Assembly (NCBI GenBank): GCA_002314555.1
Contig: DCGF01000098.1
Location: forward strand, 4,813-34,215
Length of the DNA stretch: 29,403 nucleotides
Reading direction: 5' to 3'
DNA from: Ruminococcaceae bacterium UBA1785
Lineage (GTDB): Bacteria > Bacillota > Clostridia > Oscillospirales > Acutalibacteraceae
The notes beneath the pieces are model-generated. The model made no database searches, was not told the DNA's origin, and was given only the letters and a program-made list of their open reading frames with translations. The translations under genes and the position numbers were made by a program. Shown here in pieces: positions 8,039 through 15,720 of this stretch (positions are counted from its first letter, which is position 1; every line of letters begins with the position of its first letter).

Positions 8039-8048
8039 GGAGTAAGCA

Positions 8049-9299
8049 ATGTCAACTTTTAGACCTTTTAAAGCAGTTAGACCTCTCCCAGCATTTGCTG
8101 AGAAAGTTGCTGCTCTTCCATATGATGTAATGACTTCCGCCGAAGCGCGTGAAGAGGTAAAGGATAACCCATATTCATTCCTCCACGTTGATAAGGCGGA
8201 AATTGATTTGCCACTTGGCACCGACCTCTATAGTGATGAGGTTTATAAAAAAGCCGCTAGCAACCTTAAGAGTCTTGAAAATGATGAGATTATGAAGCAG
8301 GACAGCATGGACTGCTATTACATCTACGAACAGACTTGGAAAGGCAAAACTCAGACAGGTATTGTAGGTTGCGCCTCAATTGATGAATATATAAATGGAA
8401 AGATAAAAAAGCACGAGCTCACAAGAGCTGACAAAGAGGCAGACCGTATCCGCCACGTCGACACCTGTGATGCTAACACCGGCCCTATCTTCCTCACATA
8501 TAAAGGTAATGATAAAATCAACGCCATCATTAAAAAATATCAGGCAGAGAACATGCCGGTATATAACTTTACTTCAGTTGGTGACGTTAAAAACCGCATT
8601 TGGGTTGTAAATAATGACCGCTTAGATGCAGATGCTTTAAGACTCGCTTTTGAGGAAGTAGAAGCTCTATACATCGCTGACGGACATCACCGCTGTGCGT
8701 CAGCCGTAAAAGTAGGTCAAAAGCGACGCGAAGAGAATAAAGACTACACAGGCGAAGAGGAATTCAATTTCTTCCTCGCTGTAGCATTTCCAAAAGAGGA
8801 ACTTCAAATTCTCGACTACAACAGAGTAATTAAAGATTTGAACGGTCTTTCTAAAGAGGACTTCCTCAAAAAGGTTAATGAGAAATTCCAGATTGAAACA
8901 ACCCTAAATATCGAGCCATACGCTCCAACAACTCGTCACGAGTTCGGTATGCTCCTTTCTGGAAAATGGTATAAGTTGACTGCTAAAGAAGGCACATATG
9001 ACGACAGCGACCCTGTAGGCTCTCTCGACGTATCAATCCTTCAAAACAATTTAATCTCCCATGTTCTCGGTATTGATGATCCAAGAACAGATAAGAGAAT
9101 CGATTTTGTCGGTGGCATCAGAGGCCTCTCTGAGCTCGAGCACCGATGCGCAGATGATATGGAACTTGCCTTCGCAATGTTCCCAACATCACTTGATGAG
9201 CTCATAAACATCGCCGATGCCGGTAAGCTTATGCCACCAAAATCAACCTGGTTTGAACCAAAACTTCTCTCAGGTCTCTTTATTCACAAACTAAAATAA
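8049..9299 (+). CDS. DUF1015 family protein (COG4198)
   Basis: The 416-residue cytoplasmic protein matches the DUF1015 family throughout: FRPFKAVRP near the start, PYDV (24-27), the block HELTRADKEADRIRH (122-136), and IADGHHR (209-215). No signal peptide or membrane segment is seen. The family has no settled function that I can state. Members in Clostridia are often near serine biosynthesis genes, and the polar HE-x-T/DR-x-x-H block recalls the ParB-like fold used by free serine kinases, but neither point is shown here: no ser gene lies in the window. Its AAGGAG site is strong, and a hairpin terminator follows at once. Confidence 0.93.
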   Translation: MSTFRPFKAVRPLPAFAEKVAALPYDVMTSAEAREEVKDNPYSFLHVDKAEIDLPLGTDLYSDEVYKKAASNLKSLENDEIMKQDSMDCYYIYEQTWKGKTQTGIVGCASIDEYINGKIKKHELTRADKEADRIRHVDTCDANTGPIFLTYKGNDKINAIIKKYQAENMPVYNFTSVGDVKNRIWVVNNDRLDADALRLAFEEVEALYIADGHHRCASAVKVGQKRREENKDYTGEEEFNFFLAVAFPKEELQILDYNRVIKDLNGLSKEDFLKKVNEKFQIETTLNIEPYAPTTRHEFGMLLSGKWYKLTAKEGTYDDSDPVGSLDVSILQNNLISHVLGIDDPRTDKRIDFVGGIRGLSELEHRCADDMELAFAMFPTSLDELINIADAGKLMPPKSTWFEPKLLSGLFIHKLK

Positions 9300-9304
9300 G
9301 ACAT

Positions 9305-9340
9305 AAAAAAACGGTCGCTTTAAGCGACCGTTTTATTTTA
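9305..9340. terminator. Bidirectional terminator between DUF1015 gene and diguanylate cyclase gene
   Basis: Arms ACGGTCGC (9311-9318) and GCGACCGT (9324-9331) enclose five bases. TTTTATTTTATTTT follows on the plus strand and a run of T follows on the minus strand, so it serves both converging genes. The stop codon of the minus-strand gene is at its edge. Confidence 0.92.
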
Positions 9341-10255
9341 TTTTCTTCTGTCCTTACCAGTCTCTCTGTAGTATCTGTCTTTATCAGCATACATGAGTTT
9401 ATCAGCGATGTGTGAAAGTTCTTCGAGTGTAGCGTCTGGGAACTCTTTCACAGATGCGAGACCCTTTGAAATAGAGAGTTCATAATCATATGACCCCTTA
9501 TAGTTTCCGATAAGTTCATCCATGTTTTTAATACATTCATCAACGGTTTTTTCATCCGCTCTTAAAATGGCCATAAACTCATCACCACCAGTACGGAAAA
9601 CCTTACCAACTACGCCAAATCCAGCACGGATAATCTTAGCTGAGTTGATAATGAGTTCATCACCAGCAGCGTGACCCAAATTATCATTTACGAACTTAAG
9701 ACCGTTAAGGTCCATAGAAACATAGACAAGGTCCTCTGGAAGTTCCTTACCTCTATATTCAGCGATTTCTTCTTCATATGCGCGTCTGTTTAAAAGAGTC
9801 GTGAGTTCATCTGTCAAAGAAATCTTTATGAGTTTTTCTATTCTACGCTTCTCTTCATCAATTATCTCTGTAGCAAAGATAACACGGATAGGCAAGTCAT
9901 TATCATCTGTTTCAACAGTGATAAAACGAGCCCTGAACCAGCCGATGTTTGCACCTATAAACTCAGCCGCAAGTGATTTTTTACCCTTTAAACGCTTTGG
10001 TATCAAATCAAGTCTTACAAAGTCAAGTGCTGCATCTTTATGTTCGCTAACAGTGATAGCACTGATCAAATTAACCAGGTAACCTGATGCGTCTCTGTTA
10101 TCAAGTTCAATAGAACTTACGAACTCATCAGCGTTATATTCAACAACAGTGTTTTTTGTTAAATCGATAATGTGAAGTGAATAGTAAATACCTGAAAGAG
10201 CGTCAATCAGCATAAACTGAGACATTGCTCTGTTCATTTTACCTAAATCTCCCAT
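9338..10255 (-). CDS. GGDEF diguanylate cyclase with PAS-like N-terminus
   Basis: The 305-residue protein probably makes cyclic di-GMP from two GTP. The C-terminal GGDEF domain (about 140-300) has LTDELTTLLNRRAY, metal-binding region MDLNGLKFVNDNLGH and the catalytic GGDEF at 223-227, all intact. The N-terminal 135 residues have no membrane segment and resemble a PAS-type sensor (WFRARF, then DDNDLPIRVIFATEII). At the inhibitory site nine to six residues before GGDEF, where RxxD would be expected, the sequence is GVVG, so classic product inhibition is probably lost. ATG at 10255 has AAGGAG before it. It lies nine bases after a small lipoprotein gene and is likely cotranscribed. Confidence 0.94.
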   Translation of the reverse strand: MGDLGKMNRAMSQFMLIDALSGIYYSLHIIDLTKNTVVEYNADEFVSSIELDNRDASGYLVNLISAITVSEHKDAALDFVRLDLIPKRLKGKKSLAAEFIGANIGWFRARFITVETDDNDLPIRVIFATEIIDEEKRRIEKLIKISLTDELTTLLNRRAYEEEIAEYRGKELPEDLVYVSMDLNGLKFVNDNLGHAAGDELIINSAKIIRAGFGVVGKVFRTGGDEFMAILRADEKTVDECIKNMDELIGNYKGSYDYELSISKGLASVKEFPDATLEELSHIADKLMYADKDRYYRETGKDRRK

Positions 10256-10264
10256 TATTTCTCC

Positions 10265-10537
10265 TTATGGGGCATCTGTAGCTGCAACACTATTTCCAGC
10301 GCCACTGCTAGCTGAACCAACTGTGTGGTTTGTAGATGTCTTTCTGTAGTTTTCGCGGATTTCATGAGTTCTTACTGTTGGATCAGGATAAACATACTGT
10401 GCTCTCTCCTTCTCCTCATAAACGCCATCCCAACCGTGAAGCAAGAAGTCTACATCAACAATAGCATCTGCAACACAGCCGCTGAATGAAAGAACCATAG
10501 CTAAGGCAAGTAAAATTGCTACAAGTCTTTTTCTCAT
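10265..10537 (-). CDS. Small lipoprotein of unknown function
   Basis: The 90-residue product starts MRKRLVAILLALAMVLSFSGC, a lipoprotein signal peptide with the lipid-bearing cysteine at 21. Phe at -3 is a mild departure from the usual lipobox. The mature part (about 70 residues) is hydrophilic, with many Glu/Arg/Tyr and a Ser/Gly/Ala-rich end, and shows no domain I recognise. The frame extends to 10588, but the ATG at 10537 is chosen because GGAGG lies eight bases upstream and it places the signal peptide at the terminus. It precedes the diguanylate cyclase gene by nine bases, so it may be a surface component tied to cyclic di-GMP signalling; that is inference only. Confidence 0.82.
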   Translation of the reverse strand: MRKRLVAILLALAMVLSFSGCVADAIVDVDFLLHGWDGVYEEKERAQYVYPDPTVRTHEIRENYRKTSTNHTVGSASSGAGNSVAATDAP

Positions 10538-10578
10538 AATTGAAACCTCCGAAAATAATTTACACTTAAACAAGTTAA

Positions 10579-10607
10579 ATTTTATCATATAAAGTAGTTA
10601 TTGTAAA
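10579..10607 (-). promoter_or_regulatory. Sigma-A promoter of the lipoprotein/diguanylate cyclase pair
   Basis: On the minus strand TTTACA (10602-10607) and TAAAAT (10579-10584) are 17 bases apart, with TG one base before the -10 box. It starts only eight bases beyond the 3' end of the tRNA gene. Confidence 0.75.
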
Positions 10608-10614
10608 TAATAAT

Positions 10615-10691
10615 TGGCACGCTCGGCCGGAGTTGAACCGGCGACACCTAGCGTCGGAGGCTAGTGCTCTATCCAACTGAGCTACGAGCGT
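10615..10691 (-). tRNA. tRNA-Arg, anticodon CCG
   Basis: The 77-base minus-strand gene folds as a full cloverleaf. The acceptor arms are ACGCTCG and CGAGCGT with discriminator G, the D stem is GCTC/GAGC, the anticodon stem CTAGC/GCTAG has loop CTCCGAC, and the T stem is GCCGG/CCGGC with TTCAACT. Anticodon CCG reads CGG (Arg). The terminal CCA is encoded. It begins 11 bases after the stop of the metallo-beta-lactamase-fold gene and no separate promoter or terminator was clear, so it may be made from the polA-tsaD transcript. Confidence 0.97.
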
Positions 10692-10702
10692 ACATAGAGT
10701 GA

Positions 10703-11689
10703 CTATGATTTATAGTCACCACGTTTATAGGCGTCAATCCGGGCTTTGCGCTCACGTCTATTTGACTTTGATGCAAAATAAACCATGCAAAGTTTTTTGT
10801 TGTTTGACTTTCTAAATCTAATTGGCTTTTTGTAATTTGTATCATTGCCGTGAACTTGGCTTAGGTAGTATGTAGCCTTTAAATCACTGGCATAATCATG
10901 GTCTAATGCTTTTGGACAGTATGTGCAGTAAATCTTTTTCTTTTCGAGTGACGGAAGAAGTTTTTCCAAAGTGTTTACATACTCGTTTAGCGGTAGTGCT
11001 GTAGGTAGAAGCTGTATTCCAAGTGGAGATATTACATCACCAACTACAGCTATTTTTTCATCCTCATCTAAGAAGCAAACGCTTCCTTTAGTGTGAGAAG
11101 GAGCCTCAAAAATCTTAATAGTTCTGCCGCCTAAATCAAAGCCATGTTCTATCTCATCCTTTGTTAATGCGACAAAGGTTGGCTTTTTATCAATGTCTTT
11201 TCCAGCCTTACCAGTTAATGCAGTTAAGTACCTAGCGATCTTATTATATGTAGGAGCAAGTTTTTTATCAGCTTTACTGATTTTAACCTCGTTGAACTGA
11301 CCCGCTCCACCTGTTGAATCGAAGTGTGCATGTGTGCAGACAACAGTCAAAGGTTTGTCTGTAAGTTTTAAAACTTCATCCTTTAAGTTTCCAAAGCCTA
11401 TACCAGTATCAACTAGGAGGGCTCTTTTCTTTCCTATGAAGAGGAATGATTGAAAGACAAAATCAGTTGTAATCCTATATGTATCACGTGCAATTTTTTC
11501 AGTCTTTTGAGAAATAAAGAGTTTCTCTTTAAACTTCTCTCTAAGCCAAGGTGAGTTATATGCCTTCTTAGCTGAAGTAATCGCAGCACCCTTAGCTACA
11601 TTTTTAATATTAAGTTTTGCTTTTTGTAACCAAGGCATTTCTGGCCAACCGGCGTTTGCCCACTGGCGGTCATCTGTGATTTTAATCAT
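10703..11689 (-). CDS. Metallo-beta-lactamase-fold hydrolase with altered metal site
   Basis: The 328-residue protein has the metallo-beta-lactamase fold from about 65 to 270. The usual HxHxDH motif reads HAHFDS (120-125), so the histidine of the second metal site is replaced by serine; H199 (PSHTKGS), D218 (VGDVIS) and H264 are present. About 60 basic residues precede the domain and a very basic tail follows (RFRKSNNKK, then KSNRRERKARIDAYKR). The tail suggests nucleic-acid or membrane contact, but the substrate is unknown. Its ATG overlaps the tsaD stop by one base (TAATG) with GAGGAG upstream, so it is translationally coupled to tsaD. Confidence 0.88.
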   Translation of the reverse strand: MIKITDDRQWANAGWPEMPWLQKAKLNIKNVAKGAAITSAKKAYNSPWLREKFKEKLFISQKTEKIARDTYRITTDFVFQSFLFIGKKRALLVDTGIGFGNLKDEVLKLTDKPLTVVCTHAHFDSTGGAGQFNEVKISKADKKLAPTYNKIARYLTALTGKAGKDIDKKPTFVALTKDEIEHGFDLGGRTIKIFEAPSHTKGSVCFLDEDEKIAVVGDVISPLGIQLLPTALPLNEYVNTLEKLLPSLEKKKIYCTYCPKALDHDYASDLKATYYLSQVHGNDTNYKKPIRFRKSNNKKLCMVYFASKSNRRERKARIDAYKRGDYKS

Positions 11690-12702
11690 TAAAACTCCTC
11701 GTTAATAGGCATTGTAGCCTTAGCATTTAAATCAAGTGTAGCGCGAGAACCTGCGATATATTCGTAGTAGCCCTGGGCGCCAACCATAGCGGCATTATCT
11801 CCGCAAAGTTTGAGGTCTGGCATAAAGAGTTGCCATCCGTTTTCAGCGCAGCAGTTTTGCATCTCTCTTCTAAGAACAGAGTTTGCAGATACGCCACCTG
11901 CAAGGACAATCTTTTCATAACCAAATTCTTTTGCAGCTTTAGAAGTGTTCTCTACCAAAGAGCGTACAACAGCGGCAATTACAGATGCGCCCATATCTTC
12001 TACCGATACAGTTTCACCCTTCTGTTCACAGTTGTGAACTGTGTTAATAACGAAGGTCTTAAGTCCTGAAAAGCTGAAGTCGTATGGAGCACCTTCAACT
12101 CTAGGGTGAGGCATCTTATATGCTGTTGGATCTCCGTCCTTTGCAGCTTTGTCAAGGTTTAAGCCGCCCGGGTATGGAAGACCTAATGTTCTAGCTGACT
12201 TATCCATACATTCGCCTGCTGCGTCGTCTCTAGTACAACCTATGATGTTATATTCGGTGTAGGACTTAACCTCAACTAAATGGGTATGTCCACCCGAGAC
12301 AACAAGTGCTAGGAATGGAGGCTTAAGTTCCTCTGATGTTATATAGTTTGAAGCTATGTGAGAGCGAAGATGATGAACTGGAACTAGTGGCTTGTTATAT
12401 TTTAGAGCGAGTCCTTTAGCGAAGTTTACGCCTACGAGCAAAGCACCAATAAGACCCGGTGCTGCAGTTACAGCAATAGCATCGATGTCATCGATAGTGC
12501 ATCCCGCGTCAGCTAAAGCCTGCTCAGTTATTTTTGAGATGGCTTCTGTATGTCTTCTTGAAGCAATCTCAGGCACAACACCACCGTAGAGTTTATGTTC
12601 CTCTACCTGCGACGCGATAACAGATGACAGAACTTTTCTGCCATCTTCTACAACCGCTGTCGCAGTCTCGTCACAAGAACTCTCAATTGCCAAAATCTTC
12701 AT
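11689..12702 (-). CDS. tsaD: tRNA N6-threonylcarbamoyladenosine transferase TsaD
   Basis: TsaD transfers the threonylcarbamoyl group to A37 of tRNAs reading ANN codons, working with TsaB and TsaE. The 337-residue protein has the expected length and ASKHA fold. Motifs seen are IESSCDETA (6-14), GGVVPEIASR (40-49), metal-binding H111 and H115 in HHLRSH, SGGHTHL and CGDNAAMVGAQG near the end. It starts one base after the rimI stop, with a weak AGAGG site inside rimI. The neighbourhood rimI-tsaD is common in Firmicutes; tsaB and tsaE are not in this window. Confidence 0.98.
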   Translation of the reverse strand: MKILAIESSCDETATAVVEDGRKVLSSVIASQVEEHKLYGGVVPEIASRRHTEAISKITEQALADAGCTIDDIDAIAVTAAPGLIGALLVGVNFAKGLALKYNKPLVPVHHLRSHIASNYITSEELKPPFLALVVSGGHTHLVEVKSYTEYNIIGCTRDDAAGECMDKSARTLGLPYPGGLNLDKAAKDGDPTAYKMPHPRVEGAPYDFSFSGLKTFVINTVHNCEQKGETVSVEDMGASVIAAVVRSLVENTSKAAKEFGYEKIVLAGGVSANSVLRREMQNCCAENGWQLFMPDLKLCGDNAAMVGAQGYYEYIAGSRATLDLNAKATMPINEEF

Positions 12703-12703
12703 C

Positions 12704-13141
12704 TTAAAACCTCTTAGTCATGATTAGTGCATCCTCGTCTGGATCTCTGTAAAATCCCGGACGAGTGCCCTCGAGTATAAAGCCATATTTCTTATAAAGT
12801 CCTATGGCTGATAAATTTGAAAACCTAACTTCCAATGTGATAAAGGAAGCTTTGGAAAGTTCTGCTACTCCTACGAGTTTTTCAAGGAGTGCTGAACCAA
12901 CGCCATTTCTTCTCTCGCTCTCTGTAACAGCGATATTAGTAATAAACCACTCATCCATAACGGTGTATGAGCCGATATATCCGATGACCTTTTCATCATC
13001 ACTTACAGCCACATAGAAATGTGCGGAGGAGTTACTATAATACTCATCAAAGTTTTCGAGTGTCCAAGGATGAGCAAAGCATTCATTTTCTAGGGCAACT
13101 AGGAATTCCATGTTGCCTCTATTCATCTCTACTATCTTCAT
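12704..13141 (-). CDS. rimI: Ribosomal protein S18 alanine N-acetyltransferase RimI
   Basis: This 145-residue GNAT enzyme probably acetylates the N-terminal alanine of ribosomal protein S18; some relatives act on other proteins. The GNAT core is clear: FITNIAVTESERRNGVGSALL with the acetyl-CoA loop at about 77-83, then LEVRFSNLSAIGLYKKYGF. The frame could start six codons earlier, but the ATG at 13141 overlaps the polA stop as ATGA and gives MKIVEMNRGN, so it is preferred. Position directly before tsaD supports the RimI call. Confidence 0.93.
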   Translation of the reverse strand: MKIVEMNRGNMEFLVALENECFAHPWTLENFDEYYSNSSAHFYVAVSDDEKVIGYIGSYTVMDEWFITNIAVTESERRNGVGSALLEKLVGVAELSKASFITLEVRFSNLSAIGLYKKYGFILEGTRPGFYRDPDEDALIMTKRF

Positions 13142-15630
13142 CCTTTTGCCTCGTACCAAGTCTTTCCTATGTGAGCGTCTGAGAGAAGCTTAACCTTAAG
13201 TGCGCAGGCATTCTCCATCTCCTCTTTAACAATAGAGCAGACAGTTTCAGCCTGATCAAGACGTGCTTCAACTAAAAGTTCGTCGTGAACCTGCATAATA
13301 AGTTTTGCATCAAGGCCCTCATCTAAAAGACGGTTATAAACTTTAATCATAGCGATTTTTATTATATCTGCTGCAGTTCCTTGGATAGGCATGTTACGTG
13401 CAACACGCTCTCCAAAAGCTCTGAGCATATGATTTGAAGAAGTGAGTTCAGGAAGATATCTTCTACGCTCATAGAGAGTCTTTACATATCCGTTTGCCTT
13501 TGCCTCTTCAATAACATTCTTCATATATGAATCAACGCCGGAGAAGTTCTCTAGATAACTCTTAATATAGTCCTGCGCCTCCGCTCTAGAAACACCTATA
13601 TCTTTAGCAAGTGAGAAAGCACCGATGCCATAAACAATACCAAAGTTTACAGCTTTTGCTCTAGATCTCATAGTAGATGTAACATCATCAAAAGGTACTT
13701 TAAACACCTGTGATGCAGTTACTCTGTGAACATCTTCGCCACTTTCAAATGCAACTATCATATTTTTATCATCAGCCATATGAGCAAGTACTCTAAGTTC
13801 AATCTGGCTATAGTCGGCATCAATTAATGTGTATCCCTCTTTAGCCACAAAGAATTTACGAAGCTCTGAACCAAGTGGCTTTCTAACAGGAATGTTTTGA
13901 AGATTAGGTTCAGTTGATGAGATACGACCTGTTCTAGTTTCAGTTTGGTTAAGTGTAGAGCGGATTCTTCCATCTTCAGCTATACAGTTTACAAGCCCAT
14001 CACAATAAGTGGACTTGAGTTTTGCTAGCATTCTATATTCTAAGATGTCAGCGACAACTGGATAATCATCAGCGAGCTCTTCGAGTACATCAGCAGATGT
14101 GGAATAACCACTCTTTGTCTTCTTCTTGGCTGGAATACCAAGTTTTTCAAAGAGCGCTTCGCCGAGCTGTTTTGGAGAATTGAGATTGAACTCAAAACCA
14201 CACTCGTCATAAATTTTTCTAGTTATCTCCTCTACCTTTGCAGCGATAACTGAGCCATACTCTATAAGGCCATCTTTATCTACACAGAATCCTATGTTTT
14301 CCATAGAAGCTAAAACTTCAGCGAGGGAGATTTCAAGTGCAAGCAAATCTGCTTGGTTATTATTATCAATCTGTGCCATAAGTTTAGAGACAAGCACTTC
14401 AAAAGAACCTGCACCGTACTCAAGTAAAAGTCTATCTACGGAATAGTCATTGCCAGAAGGATTCAAGATATATGCTGAGAGAGCAGCATCAAAAACAATG
14501 CCTTCTACGTTAAATCCGTTCTTAAACCCATATGCATATATAGGCTTTGAATCTGCCACGTATTTCTTTATTCTACTATCTTTGAGAGCATCTAAGACCT
14601 CTGAAAGAACAGCATCTTTAGTGTCAAAAATGTATAGATTTCCACCTTCAGTAAAGTAATATCCCTTTACATCGTCGGCATTTTTACTAGAATCAGGCTC
14701 TTTTACCTCACCAAAAGACATCTGCTCAGAGTCAGAATCGGCTGTAACTACGTTACTTGCTGCATCTCTAAGGCCCAACTGATCAATCATCTTAAACATC
14801 TCAAGCGACGCGAGTAATCGAGATGCCGCAGCGGGATCTCCCGCTCCGATTCTGTAGCTCTCAAGATTTAGGTCAATTGGAACATTTAAGCAGATTGTAC
14901 CAAGCTCACGAGAAAGGTAAGCATTATCTTTATCATTTTCAAGTTTTTGTTTTACGCCAGCTTTGATATCAAGGGTATCAAGGTTTTCATATATATTATC
15001 AAGGTTTTCGAAGCGCTGAATTAAATCCTGTGCCGTCTTTTCGCCCACGCCTGAGACACCAGGAATGCAGTCCGACGCATCGCCCTGCAAAGCTTTGATA
15101 TCTATCATCTGCTTTGGTGCGACACCATATGTCTCTTTTATGTATTCTGGTGTGCAACGAGTAACTGTTGTCTTACCCATTCTAGTTGATGGCAAAAGAA
15201 CTGTTACGTTATCTTTTATAAGCTGGAAGCTGTCTCTATCTCCTGTGACAAGATAGCATTCATCTGAATCAGAACAAGCTGCTGACAATGTTCCAAGAAT
15301 GTCATCTGCTTCATAGCCCGAGAGTTCCACTGTCTTATAACCAAGGAGTGGAAGAAGTTCTTTAAGAACTGGCATCTGCTCTGCAAGTTCTTCTGGCATG
15401 CCATGTCTGTTTGCTTTATATCCGTCATACATCTTATGGCGGAAAGTTGGGTCTTTCAAATCAAATGCTATAGCAATACCATCAGGATTTACGTCAGTGC
15501 AAACTCTATTGAGTATTGAGAGAAATCCGAAGATACCATTTGTAAACCTACCATCTTTAGTGGTAAGCAGTTTTATTCCGTAGAATGCACGGTTGATTAT
15601 GCTGTTTCCGTCAACTACAAGTAACTTCAT
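13138..15630 (-). CDS. polA: DNA polymerase I
   Basis: The 830-residue protein fills gaps and removes primers in repair and lagging-strand synthesis. It has an N-terminal 5' nuclease domain (about 1-290, with GYEADDILG and TGDRDSFQL), a 3'-5' exonuclease-like domain (about 315-455), and a family A polymerase domain with motif A DADYSQIELR around D606, motif B RAKAVNFGIVYG, and motif C HDE at 782-784. The exonuclease-like domain lacks the DxE motif (the matching strand reads YYFTEGGNLYIF), so proofreading is probably absent, as in many Firmicutes. The ATG has GGAGGG five bases upstream. It leads the operon polA-rimI-tsaD-MBL. Confidence 0.97.
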   Translation of the reverse strand: MKLLVVDGNSIINRAFYGIKLLTTKDGRFTNGIFGFLSILNRVCTDVNPDGIAIAFDLKDPTFRHKMYDGYKANRHGMPEELAEQMPVLKELLPLLGYKTVELSGYEADDILGTLSAACSDSDECYLVTGDRDSFQLIKDNVTVLLPSTRMGKTTVTRCTPEYIKETYGVAPKQMIDIKALQGDASDCIPGVSGVGEKTAQDLIQRFENLDNIYENLDTLDIKAGVKQKLENDKDNAYLSRELGTICLNVPIDLNLESYRIGAGDPAAASRLLASLEMFKMIDQLGLRDAASNVVTADSDSEQMSFGEVKEPDSSKNADDVKGYYFTEGGNLYIFDTKDAVLSEVLDALKDSRIKKYVADSKPIYAYGFKNGFNVEGIVFDAALSAYILNPSGNDYSVDRLLLEYGAGSFEVLVSKLMAQIDNNNQADLLALEISLAEVLASMENIGFCVDKDGLIEYGSVIAAKVEEITRKIYDECGFEFNLNSPKQLGEALFEKLGIPAKKKTKSGYSTSADVLEELADDYPVVADILEYRMLAKLKSTYCDGLVNCIAEDGRIRSTLNQTETRTGRISSTEPNLQNIPVRKPLGSELRKFFVAKEGYTLIDADYSQIELRVLAHMADDKNMIVAFESGEDVHRVTASQVFKVPFDDVTSTMRSRAKAVNFGIVYGIGAFSLAKDIGVSRAEAQDYIKSYLENFSGVDSYMKNVIEEAKANGYVKTLYERRRYLPELTSSNHMLRAFGERVARNMPIQGTAADIIKIAMIKVYNRLLDEGLDAKLIMQVHDELLVEARLDQAETVCSIVKEEMENACALKVKLLSDAHIGKTWYEAKG

Positions 15631-15641
15631 ATTATCCCTCC

Positions 15642-15660
15642 AAAATTAACACTTAATTTT
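15642..15660. repeat. Short AT-rich palindrome in the polA leader
   Basis: AAAATTAA and TTAATTTT are perfect inverted arms around CAC, lying directly before the polA ribosome binding site (15636-15641). It could be an operator or an mRNA hairpin, or chance in AT-rich DNA. I saw no convincing polA promoter on the minus strand between this and the lipase gene. Confidence 0.4.
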
Positions 15661-15666
15661 AACATA

Positions 15667-15695
15667 TTGTGAAGTTTTTTTCCATATGATATATT
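15667..15695 (+). promoter_or_regulatory. Promoter of the lipase gene
   Basis: TTGTGA (15667-15672) and TATATT (15690-15695) are 17 bases apart, with TG one base before the -10 box. Transcription would begin near 15702, a short leader before AGGGAGG. Confidence 0.6.
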
Positions 15696-15720
15696 AATTA
15701 TACATAAAGGGAGGATAAAG

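Noticed and set aside
10538..10614. Terminator after the tRNA gene
   Set aside because: No stable GC stem with a T run was found; the space holds the lipoprotein promoter.
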